Source: Nanobdellota archaeon
GTDB taxonomy: Archaea; Nanobdellota; Nanobdellia; Pacearchaeales; GW2011-AR1
Direction of reading: 5' to 3'
Assembly (NCBI GenBank): GCA_013329055.1
Contig: DUKY01000023.1
Coordinates: 1 to 49,076 of the forward strand
DNA: 49,076 nt
The notes below the pieces were generated by a model. That model searched no databases and was not told where the DNA came from. It saw nothing but the letters and a program-made list of their open reading frames with translations. The translations under genes and the position numbers were made by a program. Position 1 is the stretch's first letter; each line of letters begins with the position of its first letter. This document shows positions 1-7,820 of the stretch, one piece after another.

Positions 1-181
1 TCGGTGGGGGCGTTTATTTTCTATCTCTAATTCAAATTATAAAAGATATAGAAATAACCTTGATGTTGGCAAGATTCAAACTTTCTGTCCTTTATTCGAA
101 TTCGAAAATTTTTTGAGATTATTGAAAAAGAAATAAAAAAATCTCTCTCATTTAACTGAAGTAATAAATAGAATAAAAAAC

Positions 182-529
182 TTATAAATTAATTTTTTCT
201 GCGTATTTACCGACAATAGGAGTTTCGTACATCTTACCAGATAATGAATTAATAAGTCCGATTATCCATAGTATAATATAACCAATCCATAAGGTAGGAA
301 TCGCCAAAAGACCAATTATTGTTTTTCCAAGTAAACTAGTTATAGCTTCAACAAAAACTCCTGTAATGAATAAAATCAAACTTTGTTTAGCATAAAACAT
401 AATATATTTATTATCTCTTCGTAATCCCAATGCAAGTAAAAATCCAATAACACTCAGCAAAACTGCTAAAAATGCAAAAAGTTTATGATCCTCTATTCTT
501 TTAGGATTTGTCGCCTCTTTCTTTTTCAT
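182..529 (-). CDS. Small Tic20/DUF4870-like membrane protein
   Basis: A 115-residue protein with a basic N-terminus and three to four hydrophobic segments (roughly residues 17-36, 45-63, 68-80, 81-97). The layout, with a charged DNKYIMFYAKQS stretch after the first segment and a C-terminal TPIVGKYAEKI motif, resembles the DUF4870/Tic20-like family of small membrane proteins common in archaea and bacteria. No biochemical role is established for these archaeal members. It sits alone at the left end, 34 bases downstream of the thymidine kinase gene on the same strand, so co-transcription is possible. The family call is from motif memory; the membrane location is directly visible. Confidence 0.6.
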   Translation of the reverse strand: MKKKEATNPKRIEDHKLFAFLAVLLSVIGFLLALGLRRDNKYIMFYAKQSLILFITGVFVEAITSLLGKTIIGLLAIPTLWIGYIILWIIGLINSLSGKMYETPIVGKYAEKINL

Positions 530-563
530 AAAAATATAAAATCAAATCAGTATTTAAAAGTAA

Positions 564-1151
564 TTATTTTTCACAAATATGATGTTGTAAACATCTAGGT
601 TCATATCCTTCCTTTTCATCACCAATTAAAATAATTGGTGCGTTATATGGGGCAGGAATACCATCAATTAATCTTTGAGTTCGTGTTGCATCTCTTCCGC
701 AATTATTATACATACACACTGCAGAAAGCTTTGTAACTGAATTAGCCAAACTCATTAAATAAGGCATTATCCCAAAAGGCTCACCTCTAAAATCAGTATC
801 TAAGCCAGAAACTAAAATATTAATCTCTTTTTTCAATAAGCTTTCAAGAACTTTAATAAGACCTTTATCAAAAAATTGAACTTCATCAATTCCTAAAACA
901 TTATATCCATTCATTAAATTTAAAATTTCTTCTGGCGTGTCATAATTAATAATCTGGCTGAATAAATAATCTCCCCCTCGGGATTTAATCCCGTTATCTC
1001 TGGTATCAAGCGAAGGTTTAACCAAAAGACTTTTACATCCGCTAATGTATTTAATTCTATCCAAACGATTCAGTAATTCTTTACTTTTTCCGCTTTTCAT
1101 TGGACCGCAATATACCTCTAAAAATCCTGGTTTAAAACCCGAGTTAATCAT
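564..1151 (-). CDS. tdk: Thymidine kinase (type II, zinc-binding)
   Basis: Phosphorylates thymidine or deoxyuridine with ATP in the salvage of pyrimidine deoxynucleosides. The 195-residue protein has the family P-loop GPMKSGKSKELL (residues 16-27), the DEVQFF segment near residue 90 that carries the Walker B acid, and the C-terminal zinc ribbon with CMYNNCG and CLQHHIC cysteine pairs. The length matches bacterial and archaeal type II enzymes. A TATA-like AT stretch lies 15-30 bases before the ATG, as expected for a leaderless archaeal gene. With Apt, DeoC and two deoxyribosyltransferase-like genes in the window it points to dependence on nucleoside salvage. Confidence 0.93.
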   Translation of the reverse strand: MINSGFKPGFLEVYCGPMKSGKSKELLNRLDRIKYISGCKSLLVKPSLDTRDNGIKSRGGDYLFSQIINYDTPEEILNLMNGYNVLGIDEVQFFDKGLIKVLESLLKKEINILVSGLDTDFRGEPFGIMPYLMSLANSVTKLSAVCMYNNCGRDATRTQRLIDGIPAPYNAPIILIGDEKEGYEPRCLQHHICEK

Positions 1152-1220
1152 AATAAAAAAATTAACTTTTATTTTAAATAGTTTGATAATTCCTTAAAGG
1201 TAATTAATTTTTTAAAATTC

Positions 1221-1241
1221 AAGATTTACTTTGTAAATCTT
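1221..1241. repeat. Palindrome AAGATTTAC...GTAAATCTT
   Basis: A near-perfect inverted repeat in the spacer between the thymidine kinase and gatE-like genes. A related palindrome lies at 1313-1339, and both share the AATCTTTATA/AAAGATT vocabulary of the hairpin array at 28820-29158. They lie downstream of gatE on its strand and may act as 3' RNA structures. Confidence 0.5.
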
Positions 1242-1312
1242 TATATCTTCAAAATATAAGCAGAAATTCATTTATAATTTTTATAGCTTCAAAATATATT
1301 GTTTTGAATGAG

Positions 1313-1339
1313 TCAAAGATTTACTTTGTGAATCTTTGA
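1313..1339 (-). repeat. Inverted repeat at the gatE stop codon
   Basis: TCAAAGATT and AATCTTTGA arms flank a short loop and overlap the last codons of the gatE-like gene (stop at 1321-1323). It would form a hairpin at the 3' end of that transcript. No long T-run follows on the minus strand, so termination is uncertain. Confidence 0.45.
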
Positions 1340-2760
1340 ATAAGAATCATAGCATCCTTACCTGAAATCTTTCCATTAAACTCTTTCATGATTAAACCCA
1401 TGTAAGCATTAGGATTCAGCCCAGGTTTTTCATTAATAATTTTCATAACTTTTTCTTCAATAACACTTGAATCTTCTTTCTCAATATTTAATGCTTCATT
1501 AATATTAATACCCTTAGCAATTTTATCCATAACATCTTTAATATCTCCTTCTTCAATTTTTTTCTTGTGGAGTGCAATTAAAATCTCAGACAAAATATCC
1601 TGATTAAAAATTTCATTAATTTCAAGTAAAGAAATATTATTTTTTGTAGCAATTTCTTTTGGAAGAATTAAAAGAATTTTAGCGATTAATTGTGGTTTAT
1701 CAATAATATAAAGTAAATCTTTATAATCATTAAATCTATCTGATTTAAATAACATTTTGATCATATCCTGAGTTAATCCCTGTTTTTTCAAATCCTCTTC
1801 AATTTCACTTTTCAACTTCGGTAAATTTTTTTTAACATCATTAATCATATCTCTTGAAATCTTTAATAGTTCTAAGTCTGTTTCAGGATACATCCTTGCA
1901 CTCCCCGGCAGGGGCCTTAAATATTTAGTGGTTTTATCCGGCATTGCATTTCTTACTTCCATATTTGTAGGAGTTTTATTATCTGATAATTCCATTTGTC
2001 GTATAATCTCATTATCTATTGTTTCAACAAAAATATCCATATCTTGCATACCCTTAATTTCAACTCTATTTTCTCCACGAATAGAAACATTAACATCTTG
2101 TCGGATTGTCCCGATACCCCTTCGAACTTTACAACTTCGTAAAATATCCCCAATTTTTAAAGCAACTTCTTTAGCATGTTTAGAATCTTTAATATCAGGA
2201 GAAGTAACAACTTCAACTAATGGGATACCTAATCTATCCAATCTGTAAACTTCAACATTTTCTTCTCGGGAAATATTTCTTGCAGAATCTTCTTCTAAGA
2301 ATAGTCCATAAATTCCAACTTTGCCTTTTTCCGTTTCAATATATCCATCTCTGGCAATCATAACTGTTCTTTGAAAACCTGAAGTATTTGAGCCATCAAT
2401 AACTGTTTTTCTCATAATTTGAGTGATTGGAACAATTTTCATATTCATAAGTAGTGCAATTTGCATGGCAATTTTTAATGCTTCAAGATTAATTTGATGA
2501 GGAGGTTCTTCATCAAGTTCAATTAAACAAGTTGAATCATATCCTTGATAAATAAATTCTTTATCTTTTTGCATTTGATGTTTTACAGAAATATCAATTT
2601 CTCCCCCTTCACCCGCAACAGCATGAAGTTTTCGTTTAACAGTATATTCCGGTTCATCTTTTCTTAAAACCGAATCACAATTACAAAATAATTTTTTAGT
2701 ATCAAGTTGCTGGTGTATCTCCAATCCTGCTTTAAATTTTAATTCTTTATAATTAATCAT
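1321..2760 (-). CDS. gatE: Glu-tRNA(Gln) amidotransferase subunit E, short form
   Basis: GatE with GatD converts Glu-tRNA(Gln) to Gln-tRNA(Gln) in archaea, GatE being the kinase-like tRNA-binding subunit. The N-terminus GLEIHQQLDTKKLFC is a GatE signature rather than GatB, followed by DSTCLIELDEEPPH, SRNISREENVEVYRLDRLG, IPLVEVVTSPDI and, later, KYLRPLPGSARMYPETDL. The C-terminus holds a helical YqeY-like tail. At 479 residues it is much shorter than typical GatE (about 620): the AspRS-like GAD insertion expected between EIKGMQDMD and the RPLPGSARMYPETD block appears absent. GatB is the alternative, but the signature favours GatE. No gatD gene is in the window. Confidence 0.85.
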   Translation of the reverse strand: MINYKELKFKAGLEIHQQLDTKKLFCNCDSVLRKDEPEYTVKRKLHAVAGEGGEIDISVKHQMQKDKEFIYQGYDSTCLIELDEEPPHQINLEALKIAMQIALLMNMKIVPITQIMRKTVIDGSNTSGFQRTVMIARDGYIETEKGKVGIYGLFLEEDSARNISREENVEVYRLDRLGIPLVEVVTSPDIKDSKHAKEVALKIGDILRSCKVRRGIGTIRQDVNVSIRGENRVEIKGMQDMDIFVETIDNEIIRQMELSDNKTPTNMEVRNAMPDKTTKYLRPLPGSARMYPETDLELLKISRDMINDVKKNLPKLKSEIEEDLKKQGLTQDMIKMLFKSDRFNDYKDLLYIIDKPQLIAKILLILPKEIATKNNISLLEINEIFNQDILSEILIALHKKKIEEGDIKDVMDKIAKGININEALNIEKEDSSVIEEKVMKIINEKPGLNPNAYMGLIMKEFNGKISGKDAMILIQRFTK

Positions 2761-2869
2761 AAAAAATTGAAGAATAAATAAGTTAAAAATGTTTGTTTGG
2801 AATAGAAATTTGCAAATAAAAATAAAGTATATTCTACAAAGTATATATTAAAGTATATATATAATTTGC

Positions 2870-2932
2870 AAAAAAAAAAGATTAACCAAACGAGCATTTT
2901 CATCTATGAAAAGATTACTTTTGCTCGTTTGG
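2870..2932 (-). terminator. Hairpin with U-run after apt
   Basis: CCAAACGAGC (2886-2895) pairs perfectly with GCTCGTTTGG (2923-2932). On the minus strand the stem is followed after a few bases by a run of ten T (the A-run at 2870-2879), the form of an intrinsic terminator for the leftmost gene of the minus-strand array. A related hairpin lies at 3535-3580. Confidence 0.75.
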
Positions 2933-2968
2933 TCATGATTATCTCATCTAATTGTTAGGGCGGGAGAA

Positions 2969-3514
2969 TTAACTGACCCCAGGAAAATCTACAACTGAAA
3001 AAACTGAATAACCCTGAAGTTGTAGTTTTTTACTCCCCTTTAAATCCGGAAGGTCGATGATGAAATTGCATTCAGCTACTTTTCCTCCCAACTTCTCGAC
3101 CAAGAGGCATGCGGCTAGTGCAGTACCACCGGTGGCGATGAGGTCATCAACAATTAAAACTTTTTGTCCTGGCAGAATTGCGTCCATATGCATTTCTATG
3201 GCGTCAGTGCCATACTCAAGAATGTATGTCTGGCTAACTGTTCTGTAGGGAAGCTTTCCTTTCTTTCGTATAGGGACAAAAGGTTTTCCCAATCTGTTTG
3301 CCAGGATGGCCCCAACAATGAACCCTCGTGCCTCAATGCCGGCGATGACATCTATCTCTTGGTTCTTGTACCTCCTTAAGAGAATTTTGATAACTTTTCT
3401 CATAGCCTTGGGACTCTGAAACAAGGTAGTGACGTCCTTAAACAGGATTCCTGGTTTAGGAAAATCTGGGACGTCTCTGATTTCATCCCTGATAAACTCT
3501 AAATCTTTTTTCAT
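2969..3514 (-). CDS. apt: Adenine phosphoribosyltransferase
   Basis: Makes AMP from adenine and PRPP (purine salvage). The 181-residue protein matches bacterial Apt in length and layout: PDFPKPGILFKDVT near the N-terminus, AGIEARGFIVG, RKKGKLPYRTVSQTY, and the PRPP-binding loop VLIVDDLIATGGTA near residues 118-131. An AAGGAG Shine-Dalgarno site lies just before the ATG, unlike the leaderless genes elsewhere. It is the last gene of the minus-strand array and is followed by a terminator-like hairpin. The sequence looks bacterial-type, consistent with transfer. Confidence 0.95.
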   Translation of the reverse strand: MKKDLEFIRDEIRDVPDFPKPGILFKDVTTLFQSPKAMRKVIKILLRRYKNQEIDVIAGIEARGFIVGAILANRLGKPFVPIRKKGKLPYRTVSQTYILEYGTDAIEMHMDAILPGQKVLIVDDLIATGGTALAACLLVEKLGGKVAECNFIIDLPDLKGSKKLQLQGYSVFSVVDFPGVS

Positions 3515-3534
3515 TTTTACTCCTTGAGTTTAAG

Positions 3535-3580
3535 CCAAATGAGCAATTTCAAGTTACAAAATTTACTTTTGCTCGTTTGG
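3535..3580 (-). repeat. CCAAAYGAGC...GCTCGTTTGG hairpin, second copy
   Basis: CCAAATGAGC (3535-3544) pairs with GCTCGTTTGG (3571-3580) with one G-T pair. It lies between the stop of the 3587-4024 gene and the start of apt, and shares both arms and the trailing GGTCATG with the hairpin at 2886-2932. It may be a processing or termination structure. Confidence 0.6.
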
Positions 3581-3586
3581 TCATGG

Positions 3587-4024
3587 CTATATTGCCTGTT
3601 GAGTTGTTGAAGCTTTTTCCTTTTCTTTCGGAGTTGAGCATCGAGGGTAAGCGTTCACAATGAACAGATAACCTGTCAGGAGTTGATCCTCGAAGAAATA
3701 TACTGCTTCTCCCTCCTGAATCTTAATCATGCATGATGCTCCAAGCTTCCGAGCCTCGATTTTAACTTCGCTCCAAGCTTCTTCCTTTGTTGGCAGGATT
3801 ATCTTAATCTCCCAACCACTCAGTTTTGAGATCTCTTTTCCTACCTCATAAGGCATTGTCCGATATTCCATAATCTGGAATTCTTCATCTGCCGGAACTG
3901 GTACTGATGCTTCCTCTGTTGCTGGTTGTTGAATGGTTTCTTCGCCTCTGGTTTTGTTCACAAATACGGCTAAAAGAATCAGAAGTAAAAAACCGATGAA
4001 CCTCCAAAAATTTTTATTACTCAT
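3587..4024 (-). CDS. Small membrane-anchored extracytoplasmic protein, Cys-pair family
   Basis: I do not recognise a named family. The 145-residue protein starts with KNFWRFIGFLLLILLAVFV, a single N-terminal membrane segment or uncleaved signal, then a Pro/Glu-rich linker and a small alpha-beta domain. The domain has a helix ending in ARKLGASCMIKIQ and a terminal strand ending in AYPRCS, giving the two cysteines shared with six neighbours (4109, 4579, 5006, 5390, 5990, 8614). Its N-terminus is almost identical to that of 5990-6364, and their upstream leaders are alike, so they are recent paralogues. AGAGGA precedes the ATG. Confidence 0.75.
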   Translation of the reverse strand: MSNKNFWRFIGFLLLILLAVFVNKTRGEETIQQPATEEASVPVPADEEFQIMEYRTMPYEVGKEISKLSGWEIKIILPTKEEAWSEVKIEARKLGASCMIKIQEGEAVYFFEDQLLTGYLFIVNAYPRCSTPKEKEKASTTQQAI

Positions 4025-4069
4025 GACGTCCTCTCTATTTTATTGTTCTTTAATGATTAATATTCAGTT

Positions 4070-4094
4070 TTAATTTTGCAATGGTGTATCCTCC
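4070..4094 (-). promoter_or_regulatory. Degenerate copy of the GGAGGATAC-type leader motif
   Basis: On the minus strand this reads GGAGGATACACC followed by ATTGCAAAATTAA, matching six other leaders where the second part is ATGCAGAATTAA. Here the ATG is lost, suggesting that conservation is not only for a peptide. It lies about 45 bases before the 3587-4024 gene. Confidence 0.5.
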
Positions 4095-4108
4095 TTACAT
4101 TGAATTAC

Positions 4109-4483
4109 TTATCCTTTTTTCATACACCATTGAATCATTGTAAATCCCATCACCAAATTTCCTTTTTCACTACGGCATTCATTTCCTTTTATTTTGCAAC
4201 TTTCTCCTTTATATTGCAGTGATTTTTGTTGAGTTGTTTTTAAATCTTGTACCAATAAACAAGCATAGTCATTTTGTGCTGCGATATTTTTTGCAACTCC
4301 TATTAAGTCTTTTTTTGTTCTCTGTGAATTTCTTCCTTCTAAGCCAAATTCAAATGGTTTACCTCCGATTAAACCTTTTCCGATTTCATACACTTGAACT
4401 TCTGAAGGTTCAATTGCAAATGATACAAAGAATATTGCAACTGAAAAAATTGTAACAACTGAAATTACTGATACTTTTCTCAT
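4109..4483 (-). CDS. Small secreted protein, Cys-pair family
   Basis: A 124-residue protein of unknown function. Residues 4-24 form a signal peptide or anchor (VSVISVVTIFSVAIFFVSFA). The mature part carries helix-like KKDLIGVAKNIAAQNDYAC followed by a strand (LLVQDL) and a final strand ending MIQWCMKKG, the same helix-Cys-strand-Cys arrangement as its neighbours. Two further cysteines occur near residues 96 and 103. AAAGG precedes the start. It is preceded by a GGAGG-type leader motif near 4533. Confidence 0.72.
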   Translation of the reverse strand: MRKVSVISVVTIFSVAIFFVSFAIEPSEVQVYEIGKGLIGGKPFEFGLEGRNSQRTKKDLIGVAKNIAAQNDYACLLVQDLKTTQQKSLQYKGESCKIKGNECRSEKGNLVMGFTMIQWCMKKG

Positions 4484-4532
4484 GGTGTTTCCTTTAATTT
4501 ATTTTTGGAATGAAATTTTTATCTCGTTTTTT

Positions 4533-4560
4533 AATTCTGCATTGGCGTATACCCCTCTTG
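4533..4560 (-). promoter_or_regulatory. Leader motif with three-codon ORF (MQN)
   Basis: On the minus strand GGGGTATACGCC is followed by ATG CAG AAT TAA. The same unit recurs at 6411, 15590, 16837 and 17487, with variants at 4070 and 17835, always 45-80 bases upstream of the next start codon. It could be a translated attenuator or a conserved RNA element. Confidence 0.55.
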
Positions 4561-4578
4561 ATGAATTCTCTGTTGTGC

Positions 4579-4971
4579 TTAATGGCGTTTCACGCAATCC
4601 TCGGCAATGAATGCATCAATTTTCATTTCTGAGAAAAATACGATGTTTGTTTGATGCAGGTCCTTGGCAATAATTACACAATTCCCTCCGGCAACCACAG
4701 TGATTTTTTTAAGGTGAGTGATATAGGGTTCTTTTTCATCATTGCTCCTCTCTGAGATGACCGATCTTTTAAACACCCAACCTTTGAAAGTATGTTCGCC
4801 GAGATTAACAACTTTAATTCTCTTGAGTTGTTGAGGCGTAACGCGATTGTATGCCTCTTTGATTTCTCGAAAGTTGTTTTCTTCATCTTGAAACAGCAGA
4901 TGGTTATCATCTTGTGCATAAGATAAAGATGCCAAGTTGACAAGTGTAAAAAGTATAATAACAAGTTTCAT
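4579..4971 (-). CDS. Small secreted protein, Cys-pair family
   Basis: A 130-residue protein with a clear signal peptide (KLVIILFTLVNLASLSYAQ, cleavage likely after Ala19). The mature protein has an acidic helix, a GEHTFKGW segment, then ITVVAGGNCVIIAKDL and a C-terminal strand ending IAEDCVKRH. The two cysteines correspond to those of the neighbouring family members. Not similar to any enzyme I recognise. An AAGGAG site sits 6-7 bases before the ATG. Confidence 0.72.
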   Translation of the reverse strand: MKLVIILFTLVNLASLSYAQDDNHLLFQDEENNFREIKEAYNRVTPQQLKRIKVVNLGEHTFKGWVFKRSVISERSNDEKEPYITHLKKITVVAGGNCVIIAKDLHQTNIVFFSEMKIDAFIAEDCVKRH

Positions 4972-5005
4972 GATTTTTCTCCTTAATGAAATGGTTTGTT
5001 AAAGA

Positions 5006-5371
5006 CTATTCATCCACGATTGGTTCTGGCAAAGGTTTACATTCTCCCCATATAAGGAGTCCATAGATATATGGATATTTTATCCCGGGAAAATACTCGA
5101 ACATACCTTTTTCCAAGACATAAATACAATGAAGATTGTGTGTATTTTTGACCTTTTCAATCCAGAGTCTTTCAATTTCTTCAGGGGTAATGTCTTGTCT
5201 TGTAATGCCCCATTCAGAACGCATAATCACTTCTTGCTTATTGTAAGTTGCTTCACCAAAGTGAAACACCTGAATGGTCTCGCCTTTAGAGTTTTTAATT
5301 TCATACGGCTTTGCCATAGAAATTGAAGCTGAAAAGACAATTGCCAGCAAAATTATTACTGTAGTTTTCAT
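5006..5371 (-). CDS. Small secreted protein, Cys-pair family
   Basis: A 121-residue protein with a signal peptide (TTVIILLAIVFSASISMA). The mature domain begins with YEIKNSKGETIQVFHFG, has a helix EEIERLWIEKVKNTHNLHC leading into strand IYVLEKG, and ends in YGLLIWGECKPL. The Cys-strand and terminal Cys positions match the paralogues on either side. AAGGGG precedes the start. It lies 18 bases downstream of the 5390-5905 gene, so the two are probably co-translated from one transcript. Confidence 0.72.
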   Translation of the reverse strand: MKTTVIILLAIVFSASISMAKPYEIKNSKGETIQVFHFGEATYNKQEVIMRSEWGITRQDITPEEIERLWIEKVKNTHNLHCIYVLEKGMFEYFPGIKYPYIYGLLIWGECKPLPEPIVDE

Positions 5372-5389
5372 ATGTACCCCTTAAGTAGA

Positions 5390-5905
5390 TTATTTCACAG
5401 GTTGACTTGATTCTTCAGATATCTCTGGGCAAGTTTCAAAACCGATTGTTTTAATTTGATTCAAAAGGTCACCTGTGCTCAATTGAACTACATTGCTTTT
5501 TTCAATGGTCAAAATACATTTTTTCCCGTTGATCTTGGCAATTTTTTGTGCAGTATTAAGAACATCGTTAGCTTCTGTATCAACAACAATTATTCCCAGT
5601 CTTTCTTTTTTAGGTGCAAAGATAAAAATTGATATCTGTGGAGAGTTTATGTCAAGGTCATAGACCCTCACTCCTTTTGCATCTTCATCAGAGATTTTAG
5701 CCAGCTCTTCCTTTGTATATTCTCTTACACTTCCTCGGTCAGTAAATGATTTTGCGAAAAATTTTGTTGATGTTTCTATTGTCCGCAAAGGAATCATCGA
5801 TGCATTGGCTGGTGGAAGGAAATCCCCGATAAAGAACCAGGAAAAACTAATAATGATTGTTGAAATAACGATGAACCATCCTATGCAATCTTTTAACTTT
5901 TCCAT
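5390..5905 (-). CDS. Membrane-anchored small extracytoplasmic protein, Cys-pair family
   Basis: A 171-residue protein with one N-terminal membrane segment (about residues 9-28). The external part has a Thr/Ser-rich region, EEL/DED acidic turns, strand ISIFIFAPKKERLGIIVVD, then VLNTAQKIAKINGKKCILTIEK and a terminal IGFETCPEIS. The AKINGKKCI motif closely matches IANANGRKYIVI of 8614-9039, which supports common ancestry. A hairpin repeat (5939-5976) lies between its start and the upstream gene. Function unknown. Confidence 0.72.
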   Translation of the reverse strand: MEKLKDCIGWFIVISTIIISFSWFFIGDFLPPANASMIPLRTIETSTKFFAKSFTDRGSVREYTKEELAKISDEDAKGVRVYDLDINSPQISIFIFAPKKERLGIIVVDTEANDVLNTAQKIAKINGKKCILTIEKSNVVQLSTGDLLNQIKTIGFETCPEISEESSQPVK

Positions 5906-5938
5906 GATGTTTTCTCCAAACTAAAATTGTTGTAGTTA

Positions 5939-5976
5939 AGGCAACCTATAATTTAGCTTCAAATCAAAGGTTGCCT
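5939..5976. repeat. GGCAACC...GGTTGCC intergenic hairpin, copy 1
   Basis: First of 14 full copies of the array's recurrent hairpin: AAGGCAACC and GGTTGCCTT arms around an AT-rich inner stem and loop. It lies about 33 bases upstream of the 5390-5905 start codon on the minus strand. This is a more diverged copy than those after 14 kb. Confidence 0.75.
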
Positions 5977-5989
5977 TTGGCATTGATGG

Positions 5990-6364
5990 TTATTTCGCAG
6001 GTGTTACAGCATCGACTTTTTTGTGGCATTCCATAGCCAACCCGAAGTAAATCCATGCTTTTCCTTCTTTGTCTTTTCCCTCAGCAAGGCGGACTATACA
6101 TTTGGGCTTGAACGAGAATTTTTTTGTTTTTTCAACAATCTCTTCAATCATCTCGTTAATGGTTATGCTTTTGTCTTTGGCAAGCATTCGATAAGCCCCG
6201 ATCTTTCCGGTAATTTCAAGACCTTCTACGTCAAAGACTTGAACTTCCGTTTGTGGTGCCGGTACGATTTCTTCGCTTCTGGCCCTGTCGATAATCAGTG
6301 TAGCCAACATTGCCAACAGAACAATGATTAAGAAACCGATAAATCTCCAAAAATTTTTATTCAT
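5990..6364 (-). CDS. Membrane-anchored small extracytoplasmic protein, Cys-pair family
   Basis: A 124-residue paralogue of 3587-4024. Both begin KNFWRFIGFL and have a hydrophobic anchor followed by a charged external domain; here VEKTKKFSFKPKCIVRLAEG carries the first Cys and YFGLAMECHKK the second. The 50-base leaders of the two genes are also nearly the same, including GAGAGGACG before the ATG, so gene and leader were duplicated together. No known enzymatic motif. Confidence 0.74.
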   Translation of the reverse strand: MNKNFWRFIGFLIIVLLAMLATLIIDRARSEEIVPAPQTEVQVFDVEGLEITGKIGAYRMLAKDKSITINEMIEEIVEKTKKFSFKPKCIVRLAEGKDKEGKAWIYFGLAMECHKKVDAVTPAK

Positions 6365-6404
6365 AACGTCCTCTCTATTTTTATTGTTCTTTAATGATTA
6401 ATTA

Positions 6405-6437
6405 CTCAATACTAATTCTGCATTGGCATATCCTCCT
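6405..6437 (-). promoter_or_regulatory. Leader motif with three-codon ORF (MQN)
   Basis: Minus strand: GGAGGATATGCC then ATG CAG AAT TAG. It lies about 45 bases upstream of the 5990-6364 gene and matches the units near 4533, 15590, 16837 and 17487. Confidence 0.55.
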
Positions 6438-6462
6438 GCTGATTATTGCTTTTCTGCGGGAT

Positions 6463-6534
6463 TTAGAGATAATACCCTAAGATAATCAAGGACATTAGAA
6501 TCATAAGTACAGTCATGATTTTGAAAATATACAT
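6463..6534 (-). CDS. 23-residue membrane peptide
   Basis: A very short ORF encoding MYIFKIMTVLMILMSLIILG plus YYL, almost wholly hydrophobic and long enough to span a membrane once. A GGAGGAGGA Shine-Dalgarno run lies just upstream, which makes translation plausible. Its position between a leader motif and the PLP enzyme gene matches other peptide genes in the array (10682, 12295, 16660). Function unknown. Confidence 0.5.
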   Translation of the reverse strand: MYIFKIMTVLMILMSLIILGYYL

Positions 6535-6561
6535 CTTTTGTCCTCCTCCTCTTTTTGAATT

Positions 6562-7746
6562 TTATATAAAAGACAAACCTCCTCGTAAATCGTTGATGAT
6601 GTCCCGAGCATTCTCAAGACCTACCGAGAGTCTGACCATGTTCGGAGTAATTCCTGCACGCTTTAATTCTTCATCAGTATATGACGAGTGTGTCATCGAG
6701 GCTGGATGTTGAATGAGCGTGTCGCAGTCTCCAAGGCTTACGGCAATTGTGCAAAGATACAAATGATTGCAGAAATATGCGGCATCTTCTTTGGTTTTTC
6801 CTACTTCAAAACAGATTAAACCCCCTCCAAGTTTCATCTGTTTCTTGAAAATGTTAAACTTCGGGTTTGTTTTAAGAAGACCTGGGTAGCGGACATTTGA
6901 GACCTTTGGTTCACGAAGAAGCAATTGAGTAATAATTTTCGCATTCTTTGAATGTTGCTCCATTCGTATTGCCAAGGTTTTAAGACCACGTGAAATTAGC
7001 CAGGCATCGCTCGGAGATAAAATTCCTCCAAGATGGATTTGGGTTTCAAGCCGTAGCGATTTCAGGAGGTCTTTTTTTCCAACGATAAAACCAGCAATAA
7101 CATCGCCGTGACCGTTGAGATACTTTGTTCCGGAATGCATGACCAAATCTGCTCCCAGTTTCAACGGTTGCTGAATGTATGGTGAACAGAAGGTATTGTC
7201 TACACAAAGTAAGATGCCATGCCTTTTGCATACCTTAGATACAGCATGGATATCAATGAGTTTCATTGTCGGGTTCGCCGGAGTTTCCAGAAAAACCAGT
7301 CTGGTCTTTTCATCAATCAGGCTCTCAAGTTCACCCATTGAGTCACCAGTAAAAAACCTCGCACCGATATTATATTTTGGCAAGGTTTCTTTGGCAAGAC
7401 CCATTGTCCCACCATAAATAATGGTGTTATAGATAACATTATCTCCGGCTGAACATAAATGCAAGATTAAACTTGCTGTCGCTGCCATACCAGAACCAAA
7501 AGCCACGCAGTCTTCTCCACCTTCAAGCGATGCAACGATTTGCTCTAAGGCTCTGTTGGTAGGGTTAGATAACCGAGTATATATGTATCCTTCTTCCTCA
7601 CCAGCAAAGCATCTTCCTCCCTGTTCAGTTGAATCAAACCCGAAAGTGGAAGTCCTGTATATCGGTAATGTTACTGCATTATACTGGTTCTTAAATTGAT
7701 GTGCGTGAATCGCCCTTGTTTCAAAATCATAATTTTTCTTTACCAT
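6562..7746 (-). CDS. Methionine gamma-lyase / cystathionine gamma-synthase family PLP enzyme
   Basis: PLP enzyme of the Cys/Met metabolism family (394 residues). Visible motifs: YTRLSNPTNRALEQ, AFGSGMAATAS (PLP phosphate binding), ETPANPT, VDNTFCSPYIQ, the Schiff-base lysine in MHSGTKYLNGHGD and the SLGDCDTLIQHPASMTHS region. That last block is most like methionine gamma-lyase, which splits methionine to methanethiol, 2-oxobutyrate and ammonia. However, the active-site Cys after the YG dipeptide of classical lyases is Gly here (IIYGGTMG), so a cystathionine synthase/lyase role is possible. Strong GGGAGG site. No other methionine genes are nearby. Confidence 0.88.
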   Translation of the reverse strand: MVKKNYDFETRAIHAHQFKNQYNAVTLPIYRTSTFGFDSTEQGGRCFAGEEEGYIYTRLSNPTNRALEQIVASLEGGEDCVAFGSGMAATASLILHLCSAGDNVIYNTIIYGGTMGLAKETLPKYNIGARFFTGDSMGELESLIDEKTRLVFLETPANPTMKLIDIHAVSKVCKRHGILLCVDNTFCSPYIQQPLKLGADLVMHSGTKYLNGHGDVIAGFIVGKKDLLKSLRLETQIHLGGILSPSDAWLISRGLKTLAIRMEQHSKNAKIITQLLLREPKVSNVRYPGLLKTNPKFNIFKKQMKLGGGLICFEVGKTKEDAAYFCNHLYLCTIAVSLGDCDTLIQHPASMTHSSYTDEELKRAGITPNMVRLSVGLENARDIINDLRGGLSFI

Positions 7747-7775
7747 TTTTTCCTCCCTAAATAAATTTAATGATT

Positions 7776-7812
7776 AGGCAACCTTCAATCAAACAACAAT
7801 TAAAGGTTGTCT
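7776..7812. repeat. GGCAACC...GGTTGCC intergenic hairpin, copy 2
   Basis: AGGCAACCTTCAAT pairs with ATTAAAGGTTGTCT around a short loop. It lies about 30 bases upstream of the PLP enzyme start. Confidence 0.75.
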
Positions 7813-7820
7813 TCTTTTGG

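Noticed and set aside
1928-2248. Plus-strand ORF inside gatE
   Set aside because: It lies opposite the conserved GatE coding frame and has no independent support.
7175-7417. Plus-strand ORF inside the PLP enzyme gene
   Set aside because: It mirrors a well-conserved enzyme frame on the other strand.
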